Source of the DNA: Thermicanus aegyptius DSM 12793
Lineage (GTDB): Bacteria; Bacillota; Bacilli; Thermicanales; Thermicanaceae
Direction: 5' to 3'
DNA: 64,000 bases
NCBI RefSeq assembly: GCF_000510645.1
Contig: NZ_KI783301.1
Span: 95,568-159,567, forward strand
Made by a program: the position numbers and the translations under genes. Each line of letters opens with the position of its first letter. Position 1 is the stretch's first letter. Under the pieces are notes generated by a model, which was not told the DNA's origin, made no database searches, and saw only the letters and a list, made by a program, of their open reading frames with translations. Positions 24,222 to 33,204 of the stretch are shown here, piece after piece.

Positions 24222-25214
24222 ATGGAAAAAATCGTTTTAGGAAATTCAGGGCTTACTGCAAGCCGAATCGGATTGGGTACATGGGCGATTGGCGGTTGGA
24301 TGTGGGGGGGAACGGATGAGGAAGAATCGATCCGCACCATTCTAAAAGCCCTTCATGAAGGGATCACCCTGATTGACACAGCCCCTGCCTATGGCGCAGG
24401 CCGTTCAGAGGAGATTGTGGGTAAGGCGCTCAAAGAATACGGACAACGCGATCAAGTGATCGTGGCGACCAAAGTAGGTCTTGAACTCCTTCCGGGAGGT
24501 GGAGTGCGGCGGAACGCATCAAAGGCAGCCATTCAAAAAGAAATTGAGGATTCATTGCGGCGTCTCCAAACCGATTACATTGACCTTTATCAAGTTCACT
24601 GGCCCGATCCCCTCGTTCCGATTGCGGAAACGGCCGAGGCCTTACATGACCTGCTGAAGGAGGGGAAAATTCGCGCCATTGGAGTTAGCAACTTTTCTCC
24701 GGAGCAGATGCGTGAGTGGATGGAAGTGGCGCCGCTTCACACCGACCAACCGCCGTACAATCTTTTTGAACGGGAAATCGAAAAAGATGTGCTGCCGTTT
24801 TGCCGGGAGCACCATATAGGCACCTTACTCTACGGAAGCCTTTGCCGTGGTTTGCTTACGGGGAAAATGAGCAAGGATACGGTCTTCCAGGGGGATGATC
24901 TGCGAAAAGTAGATCCGAAGTTTCAACCACCGCGATATGATCAGTATTTACAAGCCGTGGAAAAACTAACGGATCTCGCACGTTCCTATGGAAAGAGCCT
25001 CACCGAATTCGCCGTACGATGGATTCTTGACCAACCGGGTGCTTCCGTCGCCTTATGGGGAGCCCGGCATCCACAGCAGTTGGACCCTGTGAAGGGGATA
25101 GACGGGTGGCACATTCATGAGGCAGACCTAAAACGCGTCGATGAGATCCTCGCGGAAACGATCCAGGATCCGGCAGGACCGGAATTTATGGCTCCTCCCT
25201 CCAGGGATCATTGA
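24222..25214 (+). CDS. Aldo/keto reductase
   Basis: The 330-residue protein has the family layout: IDTAPAYGAGRSEEIVGKAL (catalytic Asp and Tyr), VIVATKVGLE (catalytic Lys), DLYQVHWPDPLVP (His), GVSNFSPEQM and the C-terminal cofactor region ALWGARHPQQLD. It would reduce aldehydes or ketones with NADPH; substrate unknown. The ATG at 24222 follows AAAGGAGG by 11 bases, better than an in-frame TTG at 24189. A terminator follows at 25307. Confidence 0.92.
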   Translation: MEKIVLGNSGLTASRIGLGTWAIGGWMWGGTDEEESIRTILKALHEGITLIDTAPAYGAGRSEEIVGKALKEYGQRDQVIVATKVGLELLPGGGVRRNASKAAIQKEIEDSLRRLQTDYIDLYQVHWPDPLVPIAETAEALHDLLKEGKIRAIGVSNFSPEQMREWMEVAPLHTDQPPYNLFEREIEKDVLPFCREHHIGTLLYGSLCRGLLTGKMSKDTVFQGDDLRKVDPKFQPPRYDQYLQAVEKLTDLARSYGKSLTEFAVRWILDQPGASVALWGARHPQQLDPVKGIDGWHIHEADLKRVDEILAETIQDPAGPEFMAPPSRDH

Positions 25215-25306
25215 CACATAAGACCATCCCATAGGTCCTCTTCCAAAACAGAGGAGCATAGAACCATCATTCTTCGCGCAGATAGGAGCGGAACATACGA
25301 GGGAAA

Positions 25307-25336
25307 GGACATCCTGACGCAGGATGCCCTTTTTTA
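25307..25336 (+). terminator. Rho-independent terminator of the aldo/keto reductase gene
   Basis: GGACATCCT (25307-25315) pairs with AGGATGCCC (25321-25329), one mismatch, followed by TTTTTT. Confidence 0.75.
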
Positions 25337-25356
25337 TCCCCTCCATTTCAAAAAGA

Positions 25357-25385
25357 TTGCAGGAACTGTAAGAGAAATGTAGAAT
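25357..25385 (+). promoter_or_regulatory. Candidate promoter of the chemoreceptor gene
   Basis: TTGCAG (25357-25362), 17-base spacer, TAGAAT (25380-25385). No sigma-D motif typical of motility genes is evident. Confidence 0.45.
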
Positions 25386-25474
25386 AATGAAAAAGTGTCG
25401 TTTTCGTCTTGAAGGATTACGTGTAGCACGATTGAACGAAAGAAGAGTGATTGAGAGCACGGGAGGGACATCCG

Positions 25475-27637
25475 GTGAAGAATGTGAAAAAGATTTGGAA
25501 GAGAAAAACGAAACGAAAGGAGGAAGATCGAGGGGAAAGAGAGATTCCCTTTCGGCATTCTCTGGCTTTCCAGCTTACGGCGAGCTATCTGGCGGCCATT
25601 CTCCTCTTTGCCGTCCTCATGGGGGGAATCGTTACGCCCATCCTTACCAACCAACTTACGAAATCTCTCTCGGCTCAGGCGGAGGAAAACGCAGCCAATG
25701 TGTTAAGCAACGTAAAATCTTTTAACGACTCGATGTTGGATGGGGTAAAGGCGATCGCCATGACACTTTCCCGCTTCTCCAATTCGAATGACATAAGTGC
25801 CCTTTTATATAACATTAATTCCAACACGGATCGGTTTAAAGAACTTCTTTACATAGACATGGAGGGGAATGTGGTCGCCAAAACGGGCTTTATGAGGGAT
25901 GGAACCTTTTCCGCCGATGGGAAGCAATCGTTTAAAGACCATCCTTTTCTGACGGAGACGATCAAAAAAGGGAGCTATATCAGCCCCATCCTTCCCCACT
26001 CCACATTAAGCAACGCCTTTGAGATCGATTATGCGGCTTCGGTCATTAACCCGTTGGGGCAAAAGATCGGAGTGGTCGTTGCCAAGGCGAACACGATGTC
26101 CTTTTGGAATGCGATGCGGGGAGAAAAGAGAGACGCAAGCAGCCATACCTTTCTTCTGAATAAAGAGGGGTTGTTGGTAGCCGCCGATGATAAAGAACTG
26201 CTCAAACAACAATTTACGGATGAAAAGGGGAATGCGATTGCCAAAGAAAACTTGAAAGGGGACTGGCTTCTTAAGGATGGTGCCGTGAAGCAACTGATGG
26301 ATACAAAGGGAAAGGCACAAGAGACGTTTACTTCTTCAGGGAGGTATGCGGGAATCGACGGGGCAGAAACGATTGCCGCCTTCGCCTATGATCCGAAAAC
26401 GGGACTCAGTGCCTTTGTAGAAACACCTGTCTCGATTGCCTTTGCACCGGTACGGATGGTGCAGGCCATTCTCATGGCGGTCATCCTGGTTACCTCCCTC
26501 CTCGTTCTCCTGGGTGGATTCTATTTCTCCCGGAGAATTACACGCCCCATTCGTCATATTGTAAAGGTAACGGAAAAAGTAGCCAAAGGGGATCTTACCC
26601 TCCGTACTTCATTGGATAGGAAAGATGAATTAGGACTTCTCTCCCGCTCTTTTGATGCGATGATCCAGGAATTGGCCGGCATCGTGATGGATGTGGAACA
26701 ATCTGCAAAGAGAACTCAGGATACGGCGGAGAAACTGGTGATGAGTTCTAAAGAGGTGGTGACCGGCGCCGAACAAGTGGCGTCCACCACGGAACACATC
26801 GCCTCCGGTGCAGAACGGCAGGCGCAGCTGGCCGCATCGACCGACGAAGGAGTTCAGGCGATGCGGAGGATGGTGGGACAGGTGGAAGAGCGGATGGAAG
26901 AGGTGTTGAGCCATGCCCAGGGAACCCGCCATTACATTGAAACAGGGCGGCAAGCATTGGAGAGACTTTTGGCAGGGATGGAGAGACTTACCCTCAATTC
27001 GAGCAATAGCGCTCAGGCCGTAAAGGAATTAGCGGAGAAAACGGAAGAAATCGGAAAAATCGTCGAAACTTCCGATGAGATTGCAAAGAGAACCAATCTC
27101 CTCGCGATCAATGCGGCGATCGAAGCGGCCCGGGCCGGGGAGCAGGGAAAGGGATTCGCCGTCGTTGCCTCGGAGGTACGGAAACTGGCGGAGCAGAGTT
27201 CATCCTCTTCCAAACAGATTGCAGAGATCATCTTAACGGTAAAAGAGGCCGTCCATTCTGTCGTCGACCGGATTGAGTCCAGCATCGAGCTGGCCGTTGC
27301 CGAAAACAAAGGGGTAGAACATTCAAAAGAGGCCTTTTCCTCTATTTCCCGTTCCATGGAACAGGTTGAAACATCGGTACGAATGATCCGGGAGATCGTG
27401 GCGGATCAGAGAAGCCAAGTGGAAGCCATTGCGGATCAGGCAAGATCCTCAGCGGCGCTGGCCCAGGAAACCTCTGCCGGAGCAGAAGAAGTAGCCGCCT
27501 CCTCCGAAGAGACTTCTACGATTATGGAGGAGATGCATCGCAGCATTGAAGTATTGGAGGAGACCGCACGGGGTCTTCGGGATATGGTAGCCCGCTTTCA
27601 GGTAGGCACCATCACCATGCCTTCCGAAAAAGGGTGA
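25475..27637 (+). CDS. Methyl-accepting chemotaxis protein
   Basis: The 720-residue receptor has a basic N-terminus, a first membrane helix ([21 protein letters not shown]), a roughly 270-residue extracellular dCache-type domain, a second membrane helix ([20 protein letters not shown]), a HAMP linker ([22 protein letters not shown]) and a long coiled-coil signalling domain. Its hairpin tip, [21 protein letters not shown], binds CheA/CheW. The GTG at 25475 lies seven bases after GGGAGGG. The ligand is unknown; the Cache domain suggests a small molecule such as an amino or organic acid. Its stop overlaps the frame upstream of the SprT-like gene. Confidence 0.93.
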   Translation: MKNVKKIWKRKTKRKEEDRGEREIPFRHSLAFQLTASYLAAILLFAVLMGGIVTPILTNQLTKSLSAQAEENAANVLSNVKSFNDSMLDGVKAIAMTLSRFSNSNDISALLYNINSNTDRFKELLYIDMEGNVVAKTGFMRDGTFSADGKQSFKDHPFLTETIKKGSYISPILPHSTLSNAFEIDYAASVINPLGQKIGVVVAKANTMSFWNAMRGEKRDASSHTFLLNKEGLLVAADDKELLKQQFTDEKGNAIAKENLKGDWLLKDGAVKQLMDTKGKAQETFTSSGRYAGIDGAETIAAFAYDPKTGLSAFVETPVSIAFAPVRMVQAILMAVILVTSLLVLLGGFYFSRRITRPIRHIVKVTEKVAKGDLTLRTSLDRKDELGLLSRSFDAMIQELAGIVMDVEQSAKRTQDTAEKLVMSSKEVVTGAEQVASTTEHIASGAERQAQLAASTDEGVQAMRRMVGQVEERMEEVLSHAQGTRHYIETGRQALERLLAGMERLTLNSSNSAQAVKELAEKTEEIGKIVETSDEIAKRTNLLAINAAIEAARAGEQGKGFAVVASEVRKLAEQSSSSSKQIAEIILTVKEAVHSVVDRIESSIELAVAENKGVEHSKEAFSSISRSMEQVETSVRMIREIVADQRSQVEAIADQARSSAALAQETSAGAEEVAASSEETSTIMEEMHRSIEVLEETARGLRDMVARFQVGTITMPSEKG

Positions 27638-27663
27638 TGGAATCTCTGCCCTGGAGGATTTTT

Positions 27664-28242
27664 ATGCGTTTGGGAGGGGGAAGGGTGAGGAAAAAGAAGG
27701 GGAGCCCATGGGGAAAAAAGTTCAATGAGTTGGAAGGATGGCGAGGGGATGATTTTCTCCAACATTGGGTGGAGGAAATCTCCCTTCAGGATTTTCAAAA
27801 GCCCTTTCTCCACAAGGTGCGGTATAATCCGCGCCTTCGTACCACCGGGGGACGGTATCTTCTAAAGGACCATTCCATAGAAATTAACCCAAAACAATAT
27901 GAAGTGAACGGGCGCGATGAGGTTCTTCGCATCATCCGCCATGAGTTATGCCATTACCACCTCCATCTGGAGGGGAAGGGGTTTCGTCACCGGGATCGGG
28001 ATTTTAAAGAACTTCTGGCCAAAGTGGGAGGAACCCGTTTTTGTCAACGGATAGACAAAAGGAAATCTCCCTGGCCCATCCGTTACCTGTTCCGCTGTTT
28101 GGGGTGCGGGATGGAATATCCCCGAAAGAGGAGGATGAATCCTGCCTTCTATCGATGCGGCAAATGCGGAGGGGGGCTAACGTTGATTCCGCTTTCTTTT
28201 AAGAAAGAGTATAATGGGATGAGAGGGAGAAAGGGAATGTAA
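27664..28242 (+). CDS. SprT-like zinc protein (YdcK family)
   Basis: The protein of about 192 residues carries IIRHELCHYHLH, the metalloprotease-like zinc motif, LRTTGGRYLLKDHSIEINP and a C-terminal zinc ribbon (CLGCG, CGKCGGG), all as in B. subtilis YdcK. The basic N-terminal 30 residues are longer than usual. The ATG at 27664 has GGAGG six bases upstream; an overlapping start at 27634 would begin within the chemoreceptor stop. Location before the tsaE cluster fits Bacillus order. Function unproven; the fold suggests a DNA-associated protease. Confidence 0.85.
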   Translation: MRLGGGRVRKKKGSPWGKKFNELEGWRGDDFLQHWVEEISLQDFQKPFLHKVRYNPRLRTTGGRYLLKDHSIEINPKQYEVNGRDEVLRIIRHELCHYHLHLEGKGFRHRDRDFKELLAKVGGTRFCQRIDKRKSPWPIRYLFRCLGCGMEYPRKRRMNPAFYRCGKCGGGLTLIPLSFKKEYNGMRGRKGM

Positions 28243-28275
28243 GGATTAGATTTCGGAAAAAGGCGGGTTCTGAGG

Positions 28276-28746
28276 ATGGTAAGCGAAATGATATCTCATT
28301 CGCCGGAAGAGACAAGGGCGATTGCCCAAGCCTTAGCTTCCTTTCTTCAACCGGGAGATGTTCTTTCCCTTGTTGGAGACTTAGGAGCAGGGAAGACCAC
28401 TTTTACCCAAGGTCTTGCTTTAGGGTTAGGGATATCAGGCAGAGTAAATAGCCCTACCTTTACCCTGGTTAAAGAATATGAAGGGCGGCTCCCCCTTTAT
28501 CATATGGATCTTTACCGTTTAACCGGTTATGAGGAATTGGGCTTTGATGAATACTTCTATGGTTCTGGAGTAACGGTGATCGAATGGCCGGAGGTTTTGG
28601 GGGAGGAGCTTCCTCAGGAGAGGTTGGAGATTGCCTTCACCTCAGATGGGGAGGTGCGGCGTCTCCGTTTCATTCCCTATGGAAAGCAGTATGAAGAACG
28701 GATAAAGGAGTTTATGCATGATTACATTAGGCATCGATACCAGTAA
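28276..28746 (+). CDS. tsaE: tRNA t6A biosynthesis ATPase TsaE
   Basis: The 156-residue protein has the P-loop GDLGAGKTTFTQGL, SPTFTLVKEY and a conserved W in VIEWPEVLG, as in YdiB/TsaE. It works with TsaB and TsaD in making threonylcarbamoyl-adenosine at tRNA position 37. The start codon is taken as the ATG at 28276; an in-frame ATG four codons later is possible. Its end overlaps tsaB by 29 bases. Confidence 0.95.
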   Translation: MVSEMISHSPEETRAIAQALASFLQPGDVLSLVGDLGAGKTTFTQGLALGLGISGRVNSPTFTLVKEYEGRLPLYHMDLYRLTGYEELGFDEYFYGSGVTVIEWPEVLGEELPQERLEIAFTSDGEVRRLRFIPYGKQYEERIKEFMHDYIRHRYQ

Positions 28747-29419
28747 CCTCCCTTTGGGAATCGCTTTGCTTTCCGAAGGAAAGGTGCTGGCAGAGTGGAC
28801 CTCCAATGGAGAGAAAAATCATTCGATCCGTCTCATGCCTGCCATCGCACAAGTTTTTAAGGAGACGGGAGTTCCCCCGGAAAAAACCGATTTGGTGGCC
28901 GTGGCGCAGGGTCCGGGGTCTTATACCGGAGTCCGTATTGGCGTCGCTACGGCGAAAGCCTTGGCTTGGGCTTGGGAGAAACCTTTAGTGGGCATCTCCA
29001 GCTTAAAAGCCCTTGCCCATCAGGTGCCCTTTTTTCCTGGGCTCATTGTCCCCTTTTTTGACGCCAAGAGGGGGCGCCTTTACACGGCCGCGTATCGATG
29101 GTCCCAAGGAGCATTGGAAGAGGTGATTCCTGAGAACATTTTTCACATCGAGGAACTTGTAGAGAGACTGAAGGAAGATGAGGAAGCGGTTCTATTCCTG
29201 AGCGAGGATGCGGAAAAGGTAAGGGATTTTCTCGAGAAGGCCTTAAAGGCAAAGGCTTTCTTTCTCCCTGGGGAGTATTCCCTCCCCAGGGCTTCTCATA
29301 TTGCCCGCCTGGGTGAAATTCGCTACCTGGATGGAGAAAAGGAGGATCTCCTCTTTACACCGAACTATTTGCAAAGGACGGAAGCGGAGGTGCGTCTTCA
29401 AGAGAAGATGGGAGAGTGA
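28718..29419 (+). CDS. tsaB: tRNA t6A biosynthesis protein TsaB
   Basis: The 233-residue protein has the ASKHA-fold start MITLGIDTSNLPLGIAL and the motif VAQGPGSYTGVRIGVATAKALAWA (residues about 64-85), standard in TsaB/YeaZ. It lacks the full metal site of TsaD and acts as its dimeric partner. Translational coupling with tsaE and rimI is evident from overlap and a four-base gap. Confidence 0.95.
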   Translation: MITLGIDTSNLPLGIALLSEGKVLAEWTSNGEKNHSIRLMPAIAQVFKETGVPPEKTDLVAVAQGPGSYTGVRIGVATAKALAWAWEKPLVGISSLKALAHQVPFFPGLIVPFFDAKRGRLYTAAYRWSQGALEEVIPENIFHIEELVERLKEDEEAVLFLSEDAEKVRDFLEKALKAKAFFLPGEYSLPRASHIARLGEIRYLDGEKEDLLFTPNYLQRTEAEVRLQEKMGE

Positions 29420-29423
29420 ATGC

Positions 29424-29885
29424 ATGGGGGGTTTTTGGTTTCGGAATATGAGCCTAGCCGACGTGAAGGCAGTGGCGGAATTGGAGAGAATTTGCTTTAC
29501 TCTGCCATGGAGTGAGCAGGCTTTTACGAACGAGTTAACCCGTAACCTCTTTGCCCGCTATTATGTGCTGGAAGGAAAAGAAGGAATCGTGGGCTACGGG
29601 GGAATGTGGGTGGTGATGGATGAAGCTCATGTGACCAATGTGGCGGTCCATCCGAACCAACGGGGTAAGAAACTGGGAGAAAAGATGATGCGTAAACTGA
29701 TGGAAGAGGCACGGAAGTTAGGGGCGACACAGATGACCTTAGAAGTGCGGGTGACGAACTACGTCGCCCAAAACCTGTATCGCAAATTGGGGTTTAAAGA
29801 GGCAGGGGTTCGCCCGCGCTACTATTATGATAATTATGAGGATGCCCTCATCATGTGGGCCGATTTAAGAAATGAAGGCGAATGA
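29424..29885 (+). CDS. rimI: Ribosomal-protein alanine N-acetyltransferase RimI
   Basis: The 153-residue GNAT protein shows FRNMSLADVKAVAELER, the acetyl-CoA site VAVHPNQRGKKLGEKMM (R/QxxGxG/A type), and the C-terminal NLYRKLGFKEAGVRPRYY. RimI acetylates the N-terminus of ribosomal protein S18. I start at the ATG at 29424, four bases after tsaB's stop, with GGGAG upstream; the frame extends further upstream but overlaps tsaB. It lies between tsaB and tsaD as in B. subtilis. Confidence 0.93.
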   Translation: MGGFWFRNMSLADVKAVAELERICFTLPWSEQAFTNELTRNLFARYYVLEGKEGIVGYGGMWVVMDEAHVTNVAVHPNQRGKKLGEKMMRKLMEEARKLGATQMTLEVRVTNYVAQNLYRKLGFKEAGVRPRYYYDNYEDALIMWADLRNEGE

Positions 29886-29909
29886 AAATCGCGTAACGGA
29901 GGGAAGCAT

Positions 29910-30917
29910 TTGTCTCAAGGGATCATCTTAGGCATTGAAACCAGTTGTGATGAAACCTCTGTAGCCATCGTACGAAATGGGCGGGAAATTCTCTCCAACG
30001 TGATCTCTTCCCAAATCGAGCTTCATAAGCCCTTTGGGGGAGTCGTTCCGGAAATCGCATCCCGGCGCCATGTGGAAACGATCCTCCCCATTCTTGAAGA
30101 AGCTCTTTCGCTGGCAGAGGTGAAAAAGGGGGAGATTGACGGAATTGCTGTAACAGCTGGTCCGGGGTTGGTTGGGGCTCTTCTCGTCGGCCTTTCCACC
30201 GCCAAAGCCCTCTCCTTCGCCCTGGGAAAACCCCTCTTGGCGGTGAACCACATCGCCGGACATATCTATGCCAACCGTTTTGTCAAAGAATTCCGTTTCC
30301 CCCTCATCGCTTTGGTCGTCTCCGGAGGCCATACGGAGCTGGTGGCGATGGAAGAACATGGCCGGTTTCAGGTGTTGGGCGAAACCCGGGATGATGCGGC
30401 AGGGGAAGCGTATGATAAGGTGGCCCGGGCCTTAGGGCTTCCCTATCCGGGAGGCCCCGAAATTGACCGTTTAGCACAGGAGGGAAAGGACCTCTACGCT
30501 TTCCCCCGTCCCTTTTTGGAGGAGGATTCGTTCGACTTTAGCTTCAGCGGCCTTAAATCGGCCGTGTTAAACCGGATCCATCAAGGGGAGAAAAACCGCG
30601 ATGCACTTCGTCCGGCCGATGTGGCGGCCAGCTTTCAGGCTGCCGTCGTTGAGGTGCTGGTTGAGAAAAGCATAAAGGCTGTGGAAAAATTTCGGGCGAG
30701 ACAACTTCTCCTAGCCGGAGGGGTGGCGGCCAACCGCTCTTTGCGAAAGGCTTTAACCAAACGGGCAGGCGAAGCGGGAGTAGAGCTCCTCATCCCCCCC
30801 CTGTCCCTATGCACCGATAATGCGGCGATGATCGCAGCTTTCGGACAAGTCCTCTATGAACGGGGGGAGTTTTCCGATCTCTCCTTAAACGCTTATCCCC
30901 AACTCTCCCTCGCATAA
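29910..30917 (+). CDS. tsaD: tRNA N6-adenosine threonylcarbamoyltransferase TsaD
   Basis: The 335-residue protein has [14 protein letters not shown] at the N-terminus, the metal-binding [10 protein letters not shown] (two His), [26 protein letters not shown] and the C-terminal [17 protein letters not shown] stretch [12 protein letters not shown]. It transfers the threonylcarbamoyl group to A37 of ANN-reading tRNAs. The TTG start has GGAGGGAAGCAT just upstream. It ends the four-gene cluster, followed by a terminator and a DnaA-box cluster. Confidence 0.97.
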   Translation: MSQGIILGIETSCDETSVAIVRNGREILSNVISSQIELHKPFGGVVPEIASRRHVETILPILEEALSLAEVKKGEIDGIAVTAGPGLVGALLVGLSTAKALSFALGKPLLAVNHIAGHIYANRFVKEFRFPLIALVVSGGHTELVAMEEHGRFQVLGETRDDAAGEAYDKVARALGLPYPGGPEIDRLAQEGKDLYAFPRPFLEEDSFDFSFSGLKSAVLNRIHQGEKNRDALRPADVAASFQAAVVEVLVEKSIKAVEKFRARQLLLAGGVAANRSLRKALTKRAGEAGVELLIPPLSLCTDNAAMIAAFGQVLYERGEFSDLSLNAYPQLSLA

Positions 30918-30940
30918 AAGAAAAACCTTCATGAAAAACT

Positions 30941-30975
30941 AAAAGAACGATTCAGAAAGGAGTCGTTCTTTTTTT
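30941..30975 (+). terminator. Rho-independent terminator after tsaD
   Basis: AAAAGAACGA (30941-30950) and TCGTTCTTTT (30963-30972) form a 10-bp stem with a 12-base loop and a run of T residues. Confidence 0.9.
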
Positions 30976-30977
30976 GT

Positions 30978-31108
30978 TGTGGATTTCACATCTGTGGATA
31001 ACCTGTGGATCTTGTGGATTTGTTCCCTTCTCCCTCTCCGATAAGGGGGAGAGATTATCCACAGCTGTGGAGGGGTTTTGCACATCATTCTGTGGATAAT
31101 GTGGAAAT
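30978..31108. promoter_or_regulatory. DnaA-box cluster
   Basis: Within 131 bp there are three perfect boxes: TGTGGATAA at 30993-31001 and 31091-31099, and TTATCCACA at 31055-31063. There are also near matches: TGTGGATTT at 30978-30986 and 31013-31021, TGTGGATCT at 31004-31012 and TGTGGAAAT at 31100-31108. Random sequence would not be expected to hold so many. No dnaA or dnaN gene is near, so this is a chromosomal DnaA-binding cluster, not the obvious origin. Its place downstream of tsaD (gcp) is notable. Confidence 0.82.
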
Positions 31109-31143
31109 AGCGTCGAAACTTGTAGAATAGGCGGGAACGGGCT

Positions 31144-33204
31144 GTGAATAAGTTTGTGTTTTTCCTTCTCCTTTTTAGCGGGCCATATTTTCTGTTTTTT
31201 TCAGATTCGGTACGTGCAGCGGAATGGGTACCGCCAAAGGGAGGGATTCTCCTTCTCCTCGTCGACGATTTCACCTTTCCCTGCATAAAAGATTGGATGG
31301 CAGATTCACCCGATTTCCGCCGTCTGGTAGAGCGGGGATACATCGGGGCCATGACGATGCGCACCTTGGGGGGAAAGGGAGCGGCTCATCAAATGGCCAC
31401 CCTCATCACAGGGAGAAGGGAGGTGGGGAGTTCCTCCCTTCTTCATCCGTTCCATTTTGCGGGAAGAAATGCATTCTTTCTCTTTCCGCCTGGAGGGAAA
31501 AGCTCCTTTTCTTATGCAGAAGGAGTGGGAAACCGCCTTCGGGAGGGGGGGATCGACTCCCTTTTTATCTATGAGAATGGGGTTGGAACCGACTTCCTCG
31601 AGCATCCGGGATCTTCCTTTGTCGTGGATCGCAGGGGGTGGGGGAAAAGGGGCGAATGGAGGGGGGGTGTGCCTGAGCGAGAAGCGACCTTTATGGTGAA
31701 GGAGTGGAGAAGAAAAAAACGAACGGGATGGGCTTCAAAGCTTCCGATTGCAGGAACGGAGACGATTTTGGAAAGGAAGGAGTTGCTCTCCTTCCTCCTG
31801 TGGAATGAAGCGGTTTACGGAGAGGATCGGGAAATCTGGATCACTACCGTACGCCTTGATCCCCTCTCGGAGAGGAGGGGGGATTTTCTAGCTCCCCTCC
31901 TCTTTCTCCCACCGAGGAAGGGAACGGGGAAAGAGGGAGGAGGAATCTTAACTTCTCCTACGACAAAGAGGGAGGGATTCGTGGCCAATGTGGATCTCTT
32001 TCCCTCTATTCTCTCCCATTTTGGCCTTTCTTCTCCGGTAAGGGAGGGGAGATCTATAGAAAGGGTGGAGGGAAAGGAGCTTCAATCCTTTTTTTTCGAT
32101 GAGCTGGAGAAAGCCTTCTATGTTCACAGGACGCGCCCTTCTTTTCTCTACCAAGTCATCGTTATCCAAGTGGGGGGGCTGTCTTTCCTCTTTCTCGTTG
32201 GGATTCTGATGAGGAGAATCCCCTTTTGGATGAAGAAGGCTGCCCATTATCTTCTCCTTTATATTCTCCTCATCCCCTTTTTCCTTCTTATCTTGGGTGC
32301 GAAAGCACCCGCTTTACCCTTTTGGCTTTATCATCTCTATCTGGCGGCAGGCGGGGTTCTGATCGCCTTTTTTTTGCGACGGCTTGAGATCGGTAAGATT
32401 TACTTATGGATTAGCGGCCTCTATGTGGGGGCTTTGCTTCTCGATGGCGTGTTGGGGAATCCGATGATGAAACACTCCTTTTTAGGATATGACCCCATTA
32501 TAGCGGCCCGTTTCTACGGAATCGGCAATGAATATGCAGGTCTCCTCATCGGAGGGGGCATACTCTTTCTTTACCTTCTCTTAGAGTTTCGCCGAGGTGT
32601 TTTCCCCCATCTTCTCCTCTATGGAGGTATCCTCCTCTATTTTGCCCTGCCTAATTTGGGGACCAATGCCGGGGGCTTTCTGGCTTGGCTTTCTTTTCTC
32701 TTCTTTCTTCTTCCCCGTTTGGGGATCCAGATTAGAAAAGGGGGCGGAGTGATTTTTGGAGGATTGTTGGGAGTTTTTCTCTTCTCTCTTTTTCTATTAT
32801 CCCAATGGGGGGTGGACGCCGAGGAGAAATCTCACGTGGGGTGGATTTTGGAGCAGACCGCCAGAGAGGGACCTAGGGTTTTGATGGAGATGATGATGAG
32901 GAAGGTGAAGATGAATCTCCATCTGGTCCAAGCCTCGACATGGAATAAACTTTTCTTTTTCTCCCTCCTCGTTTTGGCATGGCATCTCCTTCGCTCCCGG
33001 CCGATCGAGAGGGGCTCCCTCACATATTGGGACAGGGCGTTGCGTGCCCTCTTCTGGGTGAACATGGTGAGTCTTACGGTAAACGATTCCGGTTTGGTGT
33101 CGGCAGCCATGGGGCTCCTCTTTGCTGTAACTCCCCTGTTACACCTTGCAATCCTTCATTCCTTTCCCTCTTCTAATTTAAGCGTCAGTTCTTCCCAAAA
33201 TTGA
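31144..33204 (+). CDS. Membrane protein with an N-terminal alkaline-phosphatase/sulfatase-like domain
   Basis: This 686-residue protein has a signal peptide (FVFFLLLFSGPYFLFFSDSVRA), an extracytoplasmic domain to about residue 335 and then ten or so membrane helices. The N-terminal domain has GGILLLLVDDF, GAAHQMATLITGR and NVDLFPSILSHFG, resembling alkaline-phosphatase superfamily proteins (metal-site Asp, nucleophile region and the DLFPT-like motif). The membrane part has FYGIGNEYAGLLIGG. Similar fusions exist in other Gram-positives, but I know of no tested function. The GTG start is weakly supported. The end overlaps the convergent ABC-F gene by 49 bp. Confidence 0.7.
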   Translation: MNKFVFFLLLFSGPYFLFFSDSVRAAEWVPPKGGILLLLVDDFTFPCIKDWMADSPDFRRLVERGYIGAMTMRTLGGKGAAHQMATLITGRREVGSSSLLHPFHFAGRNAFFLFPPGGKSSFSYAEGVGNRLREGGIDSLFIYENGVGTDFLEHPGSSFVVDRRGWGKRGEWRGGVPEREATFMVKEWRRKKRTGWASKLPIAGTETILERKELLSFLLWNEAVYGEDREIWITTVRLDPLSERRGDFLAPLLFLPPRKGTGKEGGGILTSPTTKREGFVANVDLFPSILSHFGLSSPVREGRSIERVEGKELQSFFFDELEKAFYVHRTRPSFLYQVIVIQVGGLSFLFLVGILMRRIPFWMKKAAHYLLLYILLIPFFLLILGAKAPALPFWLYHLYLAAGGVLIAFFLRRLEIGKIYLWISGLYVGALLLDGVLGNPMMKHSFLGYDPIIAARFYGIGNEYAGLLIGGGILFLYLLLEFRRGVFPHLLLYGGILLYFALPNLGTNAGGFLAWLSFLFFLLPRLGIQIRKGGGVIFGGLLGVFLFSLFLLSQWGVDAEEKSHVGWILEQTAREGPRVLMEMMMRKVKMNLHLVQASTWNKLFFFSLLVLAWHLLRSRPIERGSLTYWDRALRALFWVNMVSLTVNDSGLVSAAMGLLFAVTPLLHLAILHSFPSSNLSVSSSQN

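Noticed and set aside
30978..31108. Chromosomal origin oriC
   Set aside because: No dnaA, dnaN or A+T-rich unwinding element with clustered 13-mers is adjacent; a DnaA-binding regulatory cluster is more likely.
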